A DNA stretch of 13,358 bases from Pseudomonadota bacterium (GCA_023427545.1 JAEZBF010000073.1:1-13358); one strand, 5' to 3'; shown: positions 1 to 7,203, numbered from the stretch's first letter. Translations and numbers: made by a program. Notes: a model not told the origin generated them from the sequence alone.

Positions 1-267
1 CTGCGGCAGTCCTGCGGCGGCCCCGGATTCCCCGAACAGGACCGACTCGGTCTGCGCGGCATTGACCACCATGAGGACGACGGCGGTGGCTCCGGCAGCC
101 CCCTGTCTGGGCGAGGAAGCGGTCTGCCCCCCAGCCGCGACGAACATTTCCTGCCGGGCCGGCGAGACATCGAAGCCGGCGACATCAAAGCCGGCCCGCA
201 GCAGCGACTGGGCCACGCCCAGCCCCATCGAACCCAGGCCGATGACCCCTACCCGCACACCCGCCAT
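1..267 (-). CDS. ltnD: L-threonate dehydrogenase-like NAD-binding protein, N-terminal part (runs off left edge)
   Basis: The first 89 codons are visible and the gene continues past the left edge. The protein opens with a Rossmann dinucleotide-binding motif (VGVIGLGSMGLGVA, residues 5-18) typical of the 3-hydroxyisobutyrate dehydrogenase superfamily. The stretch VVNAAQTESVLFG (about residues 67-79) is what I recall as characteristic of L-threonate dehydrogenases. In that family the enzyme oxidises L-threonate at C2 to 2-oxo-tetronate with NAD. I chose the ATG at 267 because GGGGA lies five bases upstream; an in-frame ATG at 306, directly after a stop codon, would add 13 residues. The kinase and decarboxylase of the same pathway lie nearby on the same strand, which supports the call. 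The catalytic lysine region is outside the window, so another member of the superfamily is possible. Confidence 0.82.
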   Translation of the reverse strand, partial: MAGVRVGVIGLGSMGLGVAQSLLRAGFDVAGFDVSPARQEMFVAAGGQTASSPRQGAAGATAVVLMVVNAAQTESVLFGESGAAAGLPQ

Positions 268-390
268 GGCATTCCCCGCGTGTTTGTTGCCCAGACTTCT
301 TGTCATCTAGCATGGGATTGGTCGTGGGCGCATGGGAGGGCGGCCGGCATGATGTATGCTGTTCACTTTCAGTCCATGTGCGGAGAAAGC

Positions 391-915
391 ATGACCATCC
401 ACCGTCTTGGCGCGCACACGCCGCAGCTGCCGTCCGGCTTCTACTGGATCGCTCCGAATGCCGCGGTGCTCGGTCGGGTCAGGCTCGGCGAAGATGTCAG
501 CGTGTGGTTTTCGGCGACCATTCGCGGCGACGTCGAGGACATCGTCATCGGCGCTGGCTCGAACATCCAGGACAATGCCGTGCTGCATGCCGATCCCGGC
601 TTTCCGCTCAATATCGGCAGCGGCTGCACCATCGGTCACAGCGCCATCGTCCACGGCTGCACGATCGGCGACAATTCGCTTGTCGGGATGGGTGCGACCG
701 TGCTCAACGGCGCGCGCATCGGCAGGGACTGCCTGATCGGCGCCAATGCACTCATCACCGAAGGCAAGGTCATCCCGGACGGCTCGCTCGTCGTCGGCAC
801 GCCGGGCAAGGTGGTCCGCGCCCTGACGCCCGAAGACATCGCCGGCCTCGGGCGCTCGGCGGCCCACTACGTCAACAATGCCAGGCGCTTCGCCGCGGAC
901 CTGCAGCCGCTCTAG
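391..915 (+). CDS. Gamma-class carbonic anhydrase-like hexapeptide-repeat protein (YrdA/PaaY type)
   Basis: This is a 174-residue left-handed beta-helix protein made of hexapeptide repeats from about residue 20 to 140 (for example VVGTPG near the end). The three histidines that bind the metal in the gamma carbonic anhydrase family appear to be present: H66 in LHAD, and H83 and H88 in IGHSAIVHG. The conserved RGD (45-47) and QD (60-61) are also there. Its length matches the YrdA group, many members of which have weak or unproven CO2 hydration activity, so the reaction is inferred. The ATG at 391 is preceded by GGAG at good spacing; the frame is open upstream to 280, but that part does not resemble the family. 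The gene is divergent from ltnD. It is convergent with otnC, and the two stop codons touch with no base between them. Confidence 0.9.
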   Translation: MTIHRLGAHTPQLPSGFYWIAPNAAVLGRVRLGEDVSVWFSATIRGDVEDIVIGAGSNIQDNAVLHADPGFPLNIGSGCTIGHSAIVHGCTIGDNSLVGMGATVLNGARIGRDCLIGANALITEGKVIPDGSLVVGTPGKVVRALTPEDIAGLGRSAAHYVNNARRFAADLQPL

Positions 916-1545
916 CTACTTGGCGCGGAGCGCTGCGACCTGTTCTTCCGTCAACGGCCGGATCTTGCGCCCGTGCAGCAGCAGGTAGAGCCGCGCCGTC
1001 TCCTCGAGCTCTTCCATCGCGTATTGCGCCTCGGCCAGCGTCTTGCCCGAGACGACCGGGCCGTGATTGGCGAGCAGCACGGCGTGCCCCTCCGCGGCCT
1101 TTTCCTTCACCGCCAGCGCCAGCGCCTCGTCGCCTGGCGGATAGTACGGCACCAGCGGCAGCCGCCCCACGCGCATGACGTAGTAGGCCGTCAGCGGTGG
1201 AAGCACGTCCTCGGGCGACACCTCATCGAGGATGCTGACGGCCACCGCGTGCGTCGAGTGCAGGTGGACGACGGCATGGTCGGCGCTGCGCTGGCAATAC
1301 ATGCAGGAATGCAGGAACGCTTCCTTCGTCGGCCTATCGCCGGCCAGCAGGCGGCCCGCATCATCCACGTGCGCTAGCCGTTCCGGCTCCAGCGCGCCGA
1401 GCGAGGCGTTCGTGGGCGTCATCAGCATGGTGCCGTCCGACAACCGCACGCTGATGTTGCCGGTCGACCCCGCTGTCAACCCCCTGTCGAATATGGATTT
1501 TCCCGCCGCAACGATCTGGTCCCGGGCGCGCGTAAGCTCCGTCAT
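916..1545 (-). CDS. otnC: 3-oxo-tetronate 4-phosphate decarboxylase (class II aldolase family)
   Basis: This 209-residue protein belongs to the class II aldolase/adducin family. It shows GLTAGSTGNISVRL (residues 22-35), MTPTNASLGAL (42-52) and a TKEAFLH segment with probable catalytic E75. The likely metal-binding histidines are H94 and H96 in VVHLHSTHA and H161 in LLANHGPVVSG. In the OtnC family the enzyme decarboxylates 3-oxo-tetronate 4-phosphate to dihydroxyacetone phosphate and CO2. I chose the ATG at 1545 because it overlaps the otnK stop in an ATGA arrangement, typical of translational coupling; a GTG at 1560 would add five residues. It lies directly downstream of otnK. An L-fuculose-phosphate aldolase-like activity is the main alternative, but the kinase partner makes OtnC more likely. 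Confidence 0.9.
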   Translation of the reverse strand: MTELTRARDQIVAAGKSIFDRGLTAGSTGNISVRLSDGTMLMTPTNASLGALEPERLAHVDDAGRLLAGDRPTKEAFLHSCMYCQRSADHAVVHLHSTHAVAVSILDEVSPEDVLPPLTAYYVMRVGRLPLVPYYPPGDEALALAVKEKAAEGHAVLLANHGPVVSGKTLAEAQYAMEELEETARLYLLLHGRKIRPLTEEQVAALRAK

Positions 1546-2789
1546 TCCAGCATCCGCCACGCCTTGAGGAAGAAATCGTCCGCCCCGAAATTCCCCGACT
1601 TGAGGGCGAGCGCAATCCTATTTTCCCCCCGAGAAAAAGTCCAAGGCACCCCCGGATCAATCTCGGGACCGATGTCTAGGGCACTGACGTCGAGCGCCCC
1701 GACCACTGCGCCCGAGGTCTCACCGCCAGCCACCAGAAATCGCGTCACACCTCGGTGGAGCAGCTCTCGGGCGACGCCAGCGAGGAAAGCTTCGACGGTC
1801 TCGCCGGCGGCGGCGCGGCCAAGCTGCGCCTGGACCGCGGAAACGCTGCTTGGATCGGCGCTCGAGTAGACGATTGGCACCGGTCCGACCGTGGGTGCGG
1901 ATAGAACGAACTCCACGGCGTCGGCAACGGTCGTCCCGCCGCGCGCGATAGCCAGCGGATCGAGCTGCAGGGCCGGCGCACCAGCGCTTCTCGCCACCTC
2001 TACCTGGCGCCGGGTCGCCGTCGAGCAGGAGCCGGCGAGAATGACCGAACGTCCATGCGCGGCTACGAAGTGCGCCGCAGACGTGGAAGTGGCGTCGACG
2101 CGGAAATTGTCCGGCAGGCCAAGAGCGATGCCCGAGCCGCCGGTGACGAGCCGCAAACCGCGCACCGCGCGTCCGATAGCGCGAAGGTCCGCCTCGTTGA
2201 TGGCATCGACGATCGCGACCCCCTCCACGCGATTGAGCTCCCGCTCTATCGCGTCAGGCCCGGCAGCGACCGTCTCGTGGGCAATCAGCGACACCTGGTT
2301 CCTGCTCTGCCGCTGCAGCACGCGCACCAAATTGCTGTCCCGCATTGGGGTCAGCGGGTGATCCTTCATGCTGCTCTCGGCGAGCGGCAGGTCGCCCACG
2401 AAGAGATTACCTTTGTAGACGGTGCGTTTGTTGGCCGGGAACGCCGGACAGGCAATGGTCCGGGTCTCGCCCAAGCGCGCGAGCAGCGCGTCGGTAACCG
2501 GGCCGATGTTCCCGGCATCGGTCGAGTCGAAGGTAGAGCAGTACTTGAAGAACAGCTGCCGCGCGCCGGCACTCAAGAGCGCCTCGGCGGAGGCAAGCGA
2601 TTGCGCCACGGCATCTTCGGCGGGGATGGTCCGCGACTTGAGCGCAACCACTACCGCGTCGGCGCCGGCAAAATCGGTATCGAGGCGCGGGACATCGATC
2701 GTCTGTATCGTCCGGAGCCCACCGCGCGCGAGCATCAGCGCCAGGTCGGTGGCGCCCGTCAGGTCGTCGGCAATAGCACCAATGAACAT
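1542..2789 (-). CDS. otnK: 3-oxo-tetronate kinase (four-carbon acid sugar kinase family)
   Basis: This 415-residue protein begins with IGAIADDLTGATDLA (residues 3-17), the substrate-side signature of the four-carbon acid sugar kinase family (older name DUF1537). Near the C-terminus it has RFLVAGGETSGAVVGAL, the nucleotide-binding glycine-rich part, followed by GPEIDPGVPWT. OtnK phosphorylates 3-oxo-tetronate at C4 with ATP, and OtnC then decarboxylates the product. The ATG at 2789 gives the family's usual N-terminus. The frame is open to an ATG at 2855, but those 22 extra residues are not family-like. The ribosome-binding site is weak, and no promoter was clear upstream. The stop overlaps the otnC ATG. 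It is first in the otnK-otnC pair. Confidence 0.92.
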   Translation of the reverse strand: MFIGAIADDLTGATDLALMLARGGLRTIQTIDVPRLDTDFAGADAVVVALKSRTIPAEDAVAQSLASAEALLSAGARQLFFKYCSTFDSTDAGNIGPVTDALLARLGETRTIACPAFPANKRTVYKGNLFVGDLPLAESSMKDHPLTPMRDSNLVRVLQRQSRNQVSLIAHETVAAGPDAIERELNRVEGVAIVDAINEADLRAIGRAVRGLRLVTGGSGIALGLPDNFRVDATSTSAAHFVAAHGRSVILAGSCSTATRRQVEVARSAGAPALQLDPLAIARGGTTVADAVEFVLSAPTVGPVPIVYSSADPSSVSAVQAQLGRAAAGETVEAFLAGVARELLHRGVTRFLVAGGETSGAVVGALDVSALDIGPEIDPGVPWTFSRGENRIALALKSGNFGADDFFLKAWRMLE

Positions 2790-3021
2790 TTGAGCAAGCC
2801 TGGTAGGGAGAGGCGGAAATCGGGAGAGCCTTGGCGCTCCCGTATTAGTCCACATGATCCCGATCAGAAACCCATGTCTGAACCGGAATCGCGGATGTCG
2901 TGCGCGCTCCAGCCAGCATCGATGAGGCGAAGACTTCCCCCAGCCGCAGCGTCGTGGCCCGAAGCGGTGTCACGATACTCCGGACAACCTCCCCGCGCTC
3001 GCACAGTAGCTGGAACCCAAC
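2790..3021. other. Intergenic stretch upstream of otnK
   Basis: These 232 bases separate the broken MazG-like gene from otnK, both on the minus strand. The minus-strand promoter for otnK should lie here. I see no clear -35/-10 pair, no strong inverted repeat and no convincing gene. Open frames that cross it belong to other reading frames of neighbouring genes. Confidence 0.4.
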
Positions 3022-3664
3022 TCACTCCAGAGGACGGAAGCTGATCCGCCGCGCGGTGCGGTCGCCGGTCACGATGCCGCCCCTGCGTGACAGGACTTGC
3101 CGGAAGGCCGCGTAGCCCTGCAGGATCGCGTCCTCCCACAGCTCAGGCGGACACACCTCGACCTCGTATCCGTCGACGAACTGGTGAACAGTGTCGAGCA
3201 GATGCCGCGGCACCCGCGTCTGGTTCTCGAAGAAGGACAGGGTCTTCGCCCGGCCGAACAACCAGGCTGTGAGACCTTCCTCGATGGCGACGGCACGCCG
3301 CCCGTCCCTGTGCCTCGCGGACGGCCGCGTCGCTCCTCCTCTGGTGCTGGATCAAGGCACGGATCGTCGGCGACCAGTGCAGGACGGCGGCATTGGCGAG
3401 GTGGAGGACGTCGTGGAAACGAAAGCCGTCCGAATCGAGGATGTTATCGGTCAGCGGATCGCCGATAAAGACGCCGTTCCACTCGAGTGCGCTCTCGCCC
3501 GATGGCCGCTGGGTGATGCGCATCTCGAACTGCTCGGGCAGGCGCTCGTCCTCGGGGAAGCCCTCATCAAAGATGGGAAGCGCGATTCCGTTGTGGGGAC
3601 TGCATCCGTTCTGTCGAGCGGGAGAGTTGTCGGTCGGATTGATGTTCAGAGACTGGTCGGACAT
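3022..3664 (-). pseudogene. MazG C-terminal-domain-like protein, broken by a one-base frameshift
   Basis: Two minus-strand frames together make one protein of about 213 residues. The first (from the ATG at 3664, with AGGAG five bases upstream) includes EWNGVFIGDPLTDNI and GFRFHDVLHLANAAVLHWSP (residues 80-99) and stays in family up to EAQ at residue 119. The frame then changes to DGRRAVAIEEGLTAWLFGRA, which continues through HQFVDGYEVEVCPPELWEDA to a TGA at 3022-3024. Removing one base from the CCC run at 3306-3308 (plus strand) joins the two exactly. The consensus I recall for this domain, which follows the MazG nucleotide pyrophosphohydrolase domain in longer proteins, spans the junction. 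The usual N-terminal MazG catalytic domain is absent, so even an intact version would be a stand-alone C-terminal domain of unknown role. A sequencing error in a homopolymer run is a real alternative to true inactivation. Confidence 0.8.
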
Positions 3665-3753
3665 TCGCTCTCCTGCTTAGCCAGACCAACTCCTGACCTC
3701 TGCTCAGGTTCAATCAGGTCGCAAGGGTCGCAGACGTTCACGGCGCCTCGGGA

Positions 3754-4389
3754 TTACCGCCCAGGGGACGCGGGCCGCGCGAGATACTTGATGTTCACCC
3801 AACCTATTCTCCCGTCCGACGTTTGCACCTGGGCCCAACGCCTCTGCACCTTGAGGACGGGAACTTTGGTCCCTCCGGCGATGGAAAAGATCACCGGCGC
3901 GCGCAGCGAGGGAGCGTCCCTGACGTTCAGAGCATCTGCGCGTACTTCGAAGAGCTCGGCCTCAGGTGTCACTGGCTCGATGGTCGCAGGCGCTGACGGC
4001 ATCGACTCTTTGACGGTTGCCGCCGCCGGCACAACAGACCCGGCAGCACTTGCGGCTACGCCAGTCGCGGAGTTTGGCGTCGGATCCTCAGCGCTCTTGG
4101 CCACTACAGTCTCGGTGGCCTGCGGCATTGGCACCGTCAGCTCAGGGGGCCGCATGGTCACGGCAGGTCGAGGACCAGGCGACACCGGTCTCATGCGCGG
4201 AGTTGCTACCGCGACCGGTTCTGCGCTCTCCATCACGATCGGATGGTCGACAGTGGTTGGCTCCTCCGCCGTCGTGCGCAAGGGGGCGCGCACCGTCCAG
4301 ACCCATAGGCCCGCGATGCTGGTGAGCAGGGTTAGCGCGATGACGGCCAGCAGTCGGAGGCGAAAACGGTGGGGCGGATCGTAGAGCAC
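3754..4389 (-). CDS. Membrane-anchored protein with a C-terminal bacterial SH3 domain
   Basis: The 211-residue protein has a short basic N-terminus and one hydrophobic helix (about residues 10-31), so it is probably a signal anchor with the rest outside the cytoplasm. A long Pro/Ala/Thr-rich linker (about 33-145) follows. It ends in an SH3b domain (about 146-207), with ALNVRDAPSLRAPVI, a GTKVPVLKV strand, and RWAQVQ and GRIGWVN at the end. SH3b domains commonly bind peptidoglycan or mediate protein contacts at the envelope; the specific role here is unknown. The start is a GTG at 4389 with no clear ribosome-binding site, but no better in-frame start precedes the membrane helix. It lies 90 bases downstream of the small membrane protein gene on the same strand, so co-transcription is possible. 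Confidence 0.8.
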   Translation of the reverse strand: MLYDPPHRFRLRLLAVIALTLLTSIAGLWVWTVRAPLRTTAEEPTTVDHPIVMESAEPVAVATPRMRPVSPGPRPAVTMRPPELTVPMPQATETVVAKSAEDPTPNSATGVAASAAGSVVPAAATVKESMPSAPATIEPVTPEAELFEVRADALNVRDAPSLRAPVIFSIAGGTKVPVLKVQRRWAQVQTSDGRIGWVNIKYLARPASPGR

Positions 4390-4479
4390 ACACGTGAGTG
4401 CCGCCGGAAAGTGGTGCCAATAGGGTGAGGAATTGACCGGGGGCTGACGCCTTCCAACTATGGATGGAAGCGGAGCCGA

Positions 4480-4737
4480 TTAGCCTCGGAAAGGCCAGTG
4501 GCCCACCATCATCGCGAAGATCGCGCCGCCAAGCGCAATCACTCCTACCAGGAGCATGGTCGCCTCGGCCCAGTGCGGGATGGGCCGGCGGCTGACGAAC
4601 GGCCAGTAGATGACGGCGAGCAGCAGCAGGGCTGCAGCTAAAACGTGCGCGGCGATCTGGTAGAACGGCACCATCGGCTGCTCATAGGCCACAGAACGGC
4701 CCGAACGCACTAACCTTGACGATAAGGTAAACGTCAC
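4480..4737 (-). CDS. Small two-helix inner membrane protein of unknown function
   Basis: An 85-residue protein that I do not recognise. It has two hydrophobic segments, about residues 25-47 (QIAAHVLAAALLLLAVIYW) and 58-78 (EATMLLVGVIALGGAIFAMM), separated by a short basic loop (SRRPIPHW). It ends with GHWPFRG. The GTG start at 4737 overlaps the stop of the upstream secreted-protein gene as GTGA, a sign of translational coupling. An internal ATG at 4674 would start the protein just before the first helix, at 64 residues, and cannot be excluded. Coupling to a secreted protein gene suggests the two act together at the envelope; this is inference from context. Confidence 0.6.
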   Translation of the reverse strand: MTFTLSSRLVRSGRSVAYEQPMVPFYQIAAHVLAAALLLLAVIYWPFVSRRPIPHWAEATMLLVGVIALGGAIFAMMVGHWPFRG

Positions 4738-5066
4738 TGGCCGTCGCTTGGTGCCGGCGTGTCACCGTTGGCAATCATCTCCAGAACCGCAGCTTGGAGT
4801 TCTTGGGTCGCGCCAACGGCGGTGCAGGCTGCCGGGTCCTCTTTGAGCTCAGCAGGATCCTTGCCGCAGGCCTTCGCCGCGTCTGGGAGGGACAACTCGG
4901 CTTTGCTGGGGATGATGCTTGCAGCCAGGCCCATCTGAGCGGCAAGCGCCATCTGGACCTGGGAAAGCTGTACCGTCACCAACCGACCCTGCGCCTCAGC
5001 TCCCCCGACAAGCAGCAACGGGGTACATCCGAGAAGAAGCGCAAGCGAACGCATGATCATCGGCAT
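4734..5066 (-). CDS. Small secreted protein with a cysteine pair, unknown function
   Basis: The 110-residue protein begins with a signal peptide (MPMIMRSLALLLGC, then a hydrophobic core ending in GGAEAQG), with likely cleavage after AEA near residue 25. A lipoprotein signal at LLGC (C14) is less likely because the hydrophobic core continues past it. The mature part is mostly helical, with two cysteines in KACGKDPAELKEDPAACTAV that could form one disulfide. I do not recognise the family. The ATG at 5066 has GAGG five bases upstream; the frame is open further upstream to 5117 but without signal-peptide character. Its stop overlaps the GTG start of the next gene, so the two are probably one translational unit. 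Confidence 0.68.
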   Translation of the reverse strand: MPMIMRSLALLLGCTPLLLVGGAEAQGRLVTVQLSQVQMALAAQMGLAASIIPSKAELSLPDAAKACGKDPAELKEDPAACTAVGATQELQAAVLEMIANGDTPAPSDGQ

Positions 5067-5212
5067 CGCAACCTCAACAAAATGCCGATCAACCCGCTCA
5101 TGAACGGGCAGCCCCAAACCTTTGTTCCTTTACGAGGAGAACTCCGAAGATGGCCGCAGTCAATGCGGCGGTGAGCGGAACCGACCGGTTGCACGATTTC
5201 GGAGGAGGAGGC

Positions 5213-5821
5213 CTAAGCTGCCACTCGCCGGGACGCGCGAGTTGCCTGGCGTCCACGAGCGTCTAGAGAGCGCTTGGCGGCTGCAGCGGCTACCGAGGCG
5301 TAGGACGGGTCGCCATGGAGCAAGATCATGACCATGGCACCTTCCAGAAGCAGGGCGAGTTCCCTTGCAAAGGCTGCCGGACCCGGCACGCCCGCGGCTC
5401 CGAAGACTTGGCTGAGATAGCTTTCCATTCTCGCCTTGTGGCGGCGAGCAACGGCCCGAGCAGGATGGCCGGGGAGATCAGCGAGCTCGACTGCTAGCCG
5501 GGTGAATCCCGATCCTCCCCAGTGCGGCGTACCTGCCCACTCCACGAGCTTGTTGAACAGCCGGTCGACAAGCTCATGAGGCTCGCCTTTCAGATCCACT
5601 CCATAGGGGTTCGGCACCGCGAAGATGTCGTCGTCGCGCGCACTAAGCACAGCTGTGAGAAGGGCGTCCTTGCTTTCGAAGTGATGGTAGAGGGTGCGCT
5701 TGGTCACGCCGCTCGCGATGGCGATCTCCTCGACGCCTGCCCGAAAGAACCCGACCTTCCGGAACAACCGGTGTGCTGCCTGCAAGATCCGTTCACGGGT
5801 ATGCTGCGATGACCTGGTCAT
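5213..5821 (-). CDS. TetR/AcrR family transcriptional regulator
   Basis: The 202-residue protein has a typical N-terminal TetR DNA-binding domain: RERILQAAHRLFRKVGF (9-25) and a helix-turn-helix at about 29-48 with VEEIAIASGVTKRTLYHHF, then the ESKDALL boundary. The C-terminal ligand-binding part is divergent, so the inducer cannot be read from sequence. It is transcribed away from the FMN-dependent hydroxy-acid dehydrogenase gene across 104 bases, the classic arrangement for a regulator that controls itself and its divergent neighbour. Control of that gene by an organic acid or related compound is inference. Confidence 0.93.
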   Translation of the reverse strand: MTRSSQHTRERILQAAHRLFRKVGFFRAGVEEIAIASGVTKRTLYHHFESKDALLTAVLSARDDDIFAVPNPYGVDLKGEPHELVDRLFNKLVEWAGTPHWGGSGFTRLAVELADLPGHPARAVARRHKARMESYLSQVFGAAGVPGPAAFARELALLLEGAMVMILLHGDPSYASVAAAAAKRSLDARGRQATRASRRVAA

Positions 5822-5925
5822 GGCGAATTCTATCCCCAGCGCAAGTATACCCGCTAGTGAATTTACATCTGCATGAAATTGGCTGCTCGTTCGCCGCGTG
5901 TCGAAGCAACGCAGGGGAGAGCGGA
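5822..5925. promoter_or_regulatory. Divergent control region between the TetR gene and the hydroxy-acid dehydrogenase gene
   Basis: This 104-base gap holds the promoters of two divergent genes, and the TetR operator should be here. The most AT-rich part is about 5843-5881; it contains the palindrome GTATAC at 5845-5850 and a TTTACA box at 5862-5867. I could not define a longer inverted repeat with confidence. The plus-strand ribosome-binding site is GGGGAGAGCGGA just before the ATG at 5926. Confidence 0.45.
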
Positions 5926-7140
5926 ATGAATGAAGTTTCCCGCGTCTCGTCGTACGAGCCAGCTACTCCGGCGCCAGCACCAGGCAAAGCTTCGGCGATG
6001 GACCGGGTGACATGCATCGAGGACCTGCGCGATCTGGCGCGGCGACGTGTGCCAAAAGCGTTCTTCGGCTATCTCGAAGCGGGATCGTACTCGGAGCAGA
6101 CCCTTCGCGCCAACGTGGGCGACCTGGCACAGGTGCGGCTGCGGCAGCGGGTGCTGGTCGATATTTCCAATCGGAGTACCGCCACAACAATACTCGGGGA
6201 GCGCGCGGCGTTGCCCGTTGTACTCGGGCCGATAGGGATCGGAGGACTGCAGCGCGGAAATGGCGAGATCCTCGCCTGTCGCGCGGCTCAGCGGGCGGGG
6301 GTGCCATACACACTCGGTACACTGAGTATCTGCTCGATAGAGGACGTGGCCGACGCAGTCGAAAAGCCGTTCTGGTTTCAGTTGTACGTCATGAGGGATA
6401 GGGGCTTTGCGCGTTCGCTGATCGAACGCGCAATCGCAGCGAAGTGCAGCGCTCTGGTTCTGACGGTCGACCTGCAGGTGCTGGGGCAGCGCCACGCTGA
6501 CATCCGCAACGGCCTCTCGGTGCCCCCTTCGCTCAAGCTCGCCAACCTAGTCAACATGGCGACGAAGCCGGGTTGGCTCTACAGCGTAATGACTGGCAAA
6601 CGCCGGACTTTCGGCAACCTCGCCGGCTACGTCCGGGGCGCCAATAAGGTCCGGGCGCTCACGGAGTGGATCGGACACCAGTTCGATGAGACGCTGAACT
6701 GGCGTGACATCGATTGGATACGCAGCATTTGGCCAGGCAAGCTGAACCTCAAGGGCATTCTCGATGTCGAGGATGCCAAGCTGGCGGCGAAGTCGGGAGC
6801 AAGCGCCATTGTCGTGTCCAATCACGGCGGGCGACAGATGGACGGGGCAGCGTCATCCATTTCGATGCTCCCCAGGATAGCTGACGCCGTTGGCTCGGAT
6901 CTCGACGTCATGTTCGATGGCGGCATCCGCTCAGGGCAGGATGTCATGAGAGCACTCGCGCTGGGCGCCGGCGCCTGCATCATCGGCCGTGCTTACGTTT
7001 ATGGACTGGGCGCCGGTGGTCAGGCCGGCGTCGCGCGAGCGATCGAGATCATCCGGCGGGAGCTGTCCGTTACGATGGGCCTTGCCGGGGTGACCAGTGT
7101 GGCGGAGATCGGCCCCCACAACCTCTGCGACACTGGGTAG
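5926..7140 (+). CDS. FMN-dependent alpha-hydroxy-acid dehydrogenase (L-lactate dehydrogenase type)
   Basis: This 404-residue TIM-barrel flavoprotein belongs to the LldD/glycolate oxidase/mandelate dehydrogenase family. Expected elements are present in order: FFGYLEAGSYSEQTLRAN (47-64), LPVVLGPIGIGG (97-108), FQLYVMRDRG with Y154, VLTVDLQVLGQRHADIRNG (178-196), the FMN-contacting K276 in LNLKGI, catalytic H300 and R303 in VSNHGGRQMDGA, then FDGGIRSGQDVMRALALGA (330-348) and IGRAYVYGLGAGG (353-365). It should oxidise an L-2-hydroxy acid to the 2-oxo acid, but lactate itself is not proven. I chose the ATG at 5926 for its GGGGAGAGCGGA ribosome-binding site; the ORF is open upstream without family similarity. 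Residues 1-28 form an unusual Pro/Ala-rich extension, and an ATG at 5998 gives the more usual N-terminus. Confidence 0.9.
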   Translation: MNEVSRVSSYEPATPAPAPGKASAMDRVTCIEDLRDLARRRVPKAFFGYLEAGSYSEQTLRANVGDLAQVRLRQRVLVDISNRSTATTILGERAALPVVLGPIGIGGLQRGNGEILACRAAQRAGVPYTLGTLSICSIEDVADAVEKPFWFQLYVMRDRGFARSLIERAIAAKCSALVLTVDLQVLGQRHADIRNGLSVPPSLKLANLVNMATKPGWLYSVMTGKRRTFGNLAGYVRGANKVRALTEWIGHQFDETLNWRDIDWIRSIWPGKLNLKGILDVEDAKLAAKSGASAIVVSNHGGRQMDGAASSISMLPRIADAVGSDLDVMFDGGIRSGQDVMRALALGAGACIIGRAYVYGLGAGGQAGVARAIEIIRRELSVTMGLAGVTSVAEIGPHNLCDTG

Positions 7141-7164
7141 CCCCCTCCGTTATCGGCGGGGTTT
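7141..7164 (+). terminator. Possible terminator after the hydroxy-acid dehydrogenase gene
   Basis: A GC-rich hairpin begins right after the TAG at 7138-7140. CCCC pairs with GGGG and CCG pairs with CGG around a TTAT loop, with a small internal mismatch. Three T residues follow at 7162-7164. The short T run makes it a weak candidate for an intrinsic terminator. It would separate the dehydrogenase from the methyltransferase gene that starts 63 bases downstream. Confidence 0.4.
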
Positions 7165-7203
7165 GTGCGGTGCTAGTTGGGATGGTCAACGAGGAGCGTG
7201 TCG

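Noticed and set aside
300..1178. Long plus-strand open frame (292 codons)
   Set aside because: It is rich in Arg/Pro/Ala with no domain and overlaps the carbonic anhydrase and otnC genes in other frames; a GC-driven shadow.
2055..3044. Long plus-strand open frame (329 codons) over otnK
   Set aside because: It is antisense to conserved otnK coding sequence, with no recognisable motif or start signal.
3191..4384. Long plus-strand open frame (397 codons) opposite the MazG-like and SH3b genes
   Set aside because: It crosses two unrelated minus-strand genes and the gap between them. The minus-strand frames have real domains, a signal anchor and, for one of them, a ribosome-binding site.
4451..4470. 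Weak hairpin CTTCCA/TGGAAG downstream of the small membrane protein gene
   Set aside because: It has a six-pair AT/GC mixed stem with no T run; not enough to call a terminator.
5201..5212. GGAGGAGGAGG run on the plus strand resembling a strong ribosome-binding site
   Set aside because: No plausible start codon or gene follows on that strand; it sits just beyond the TetR stop.
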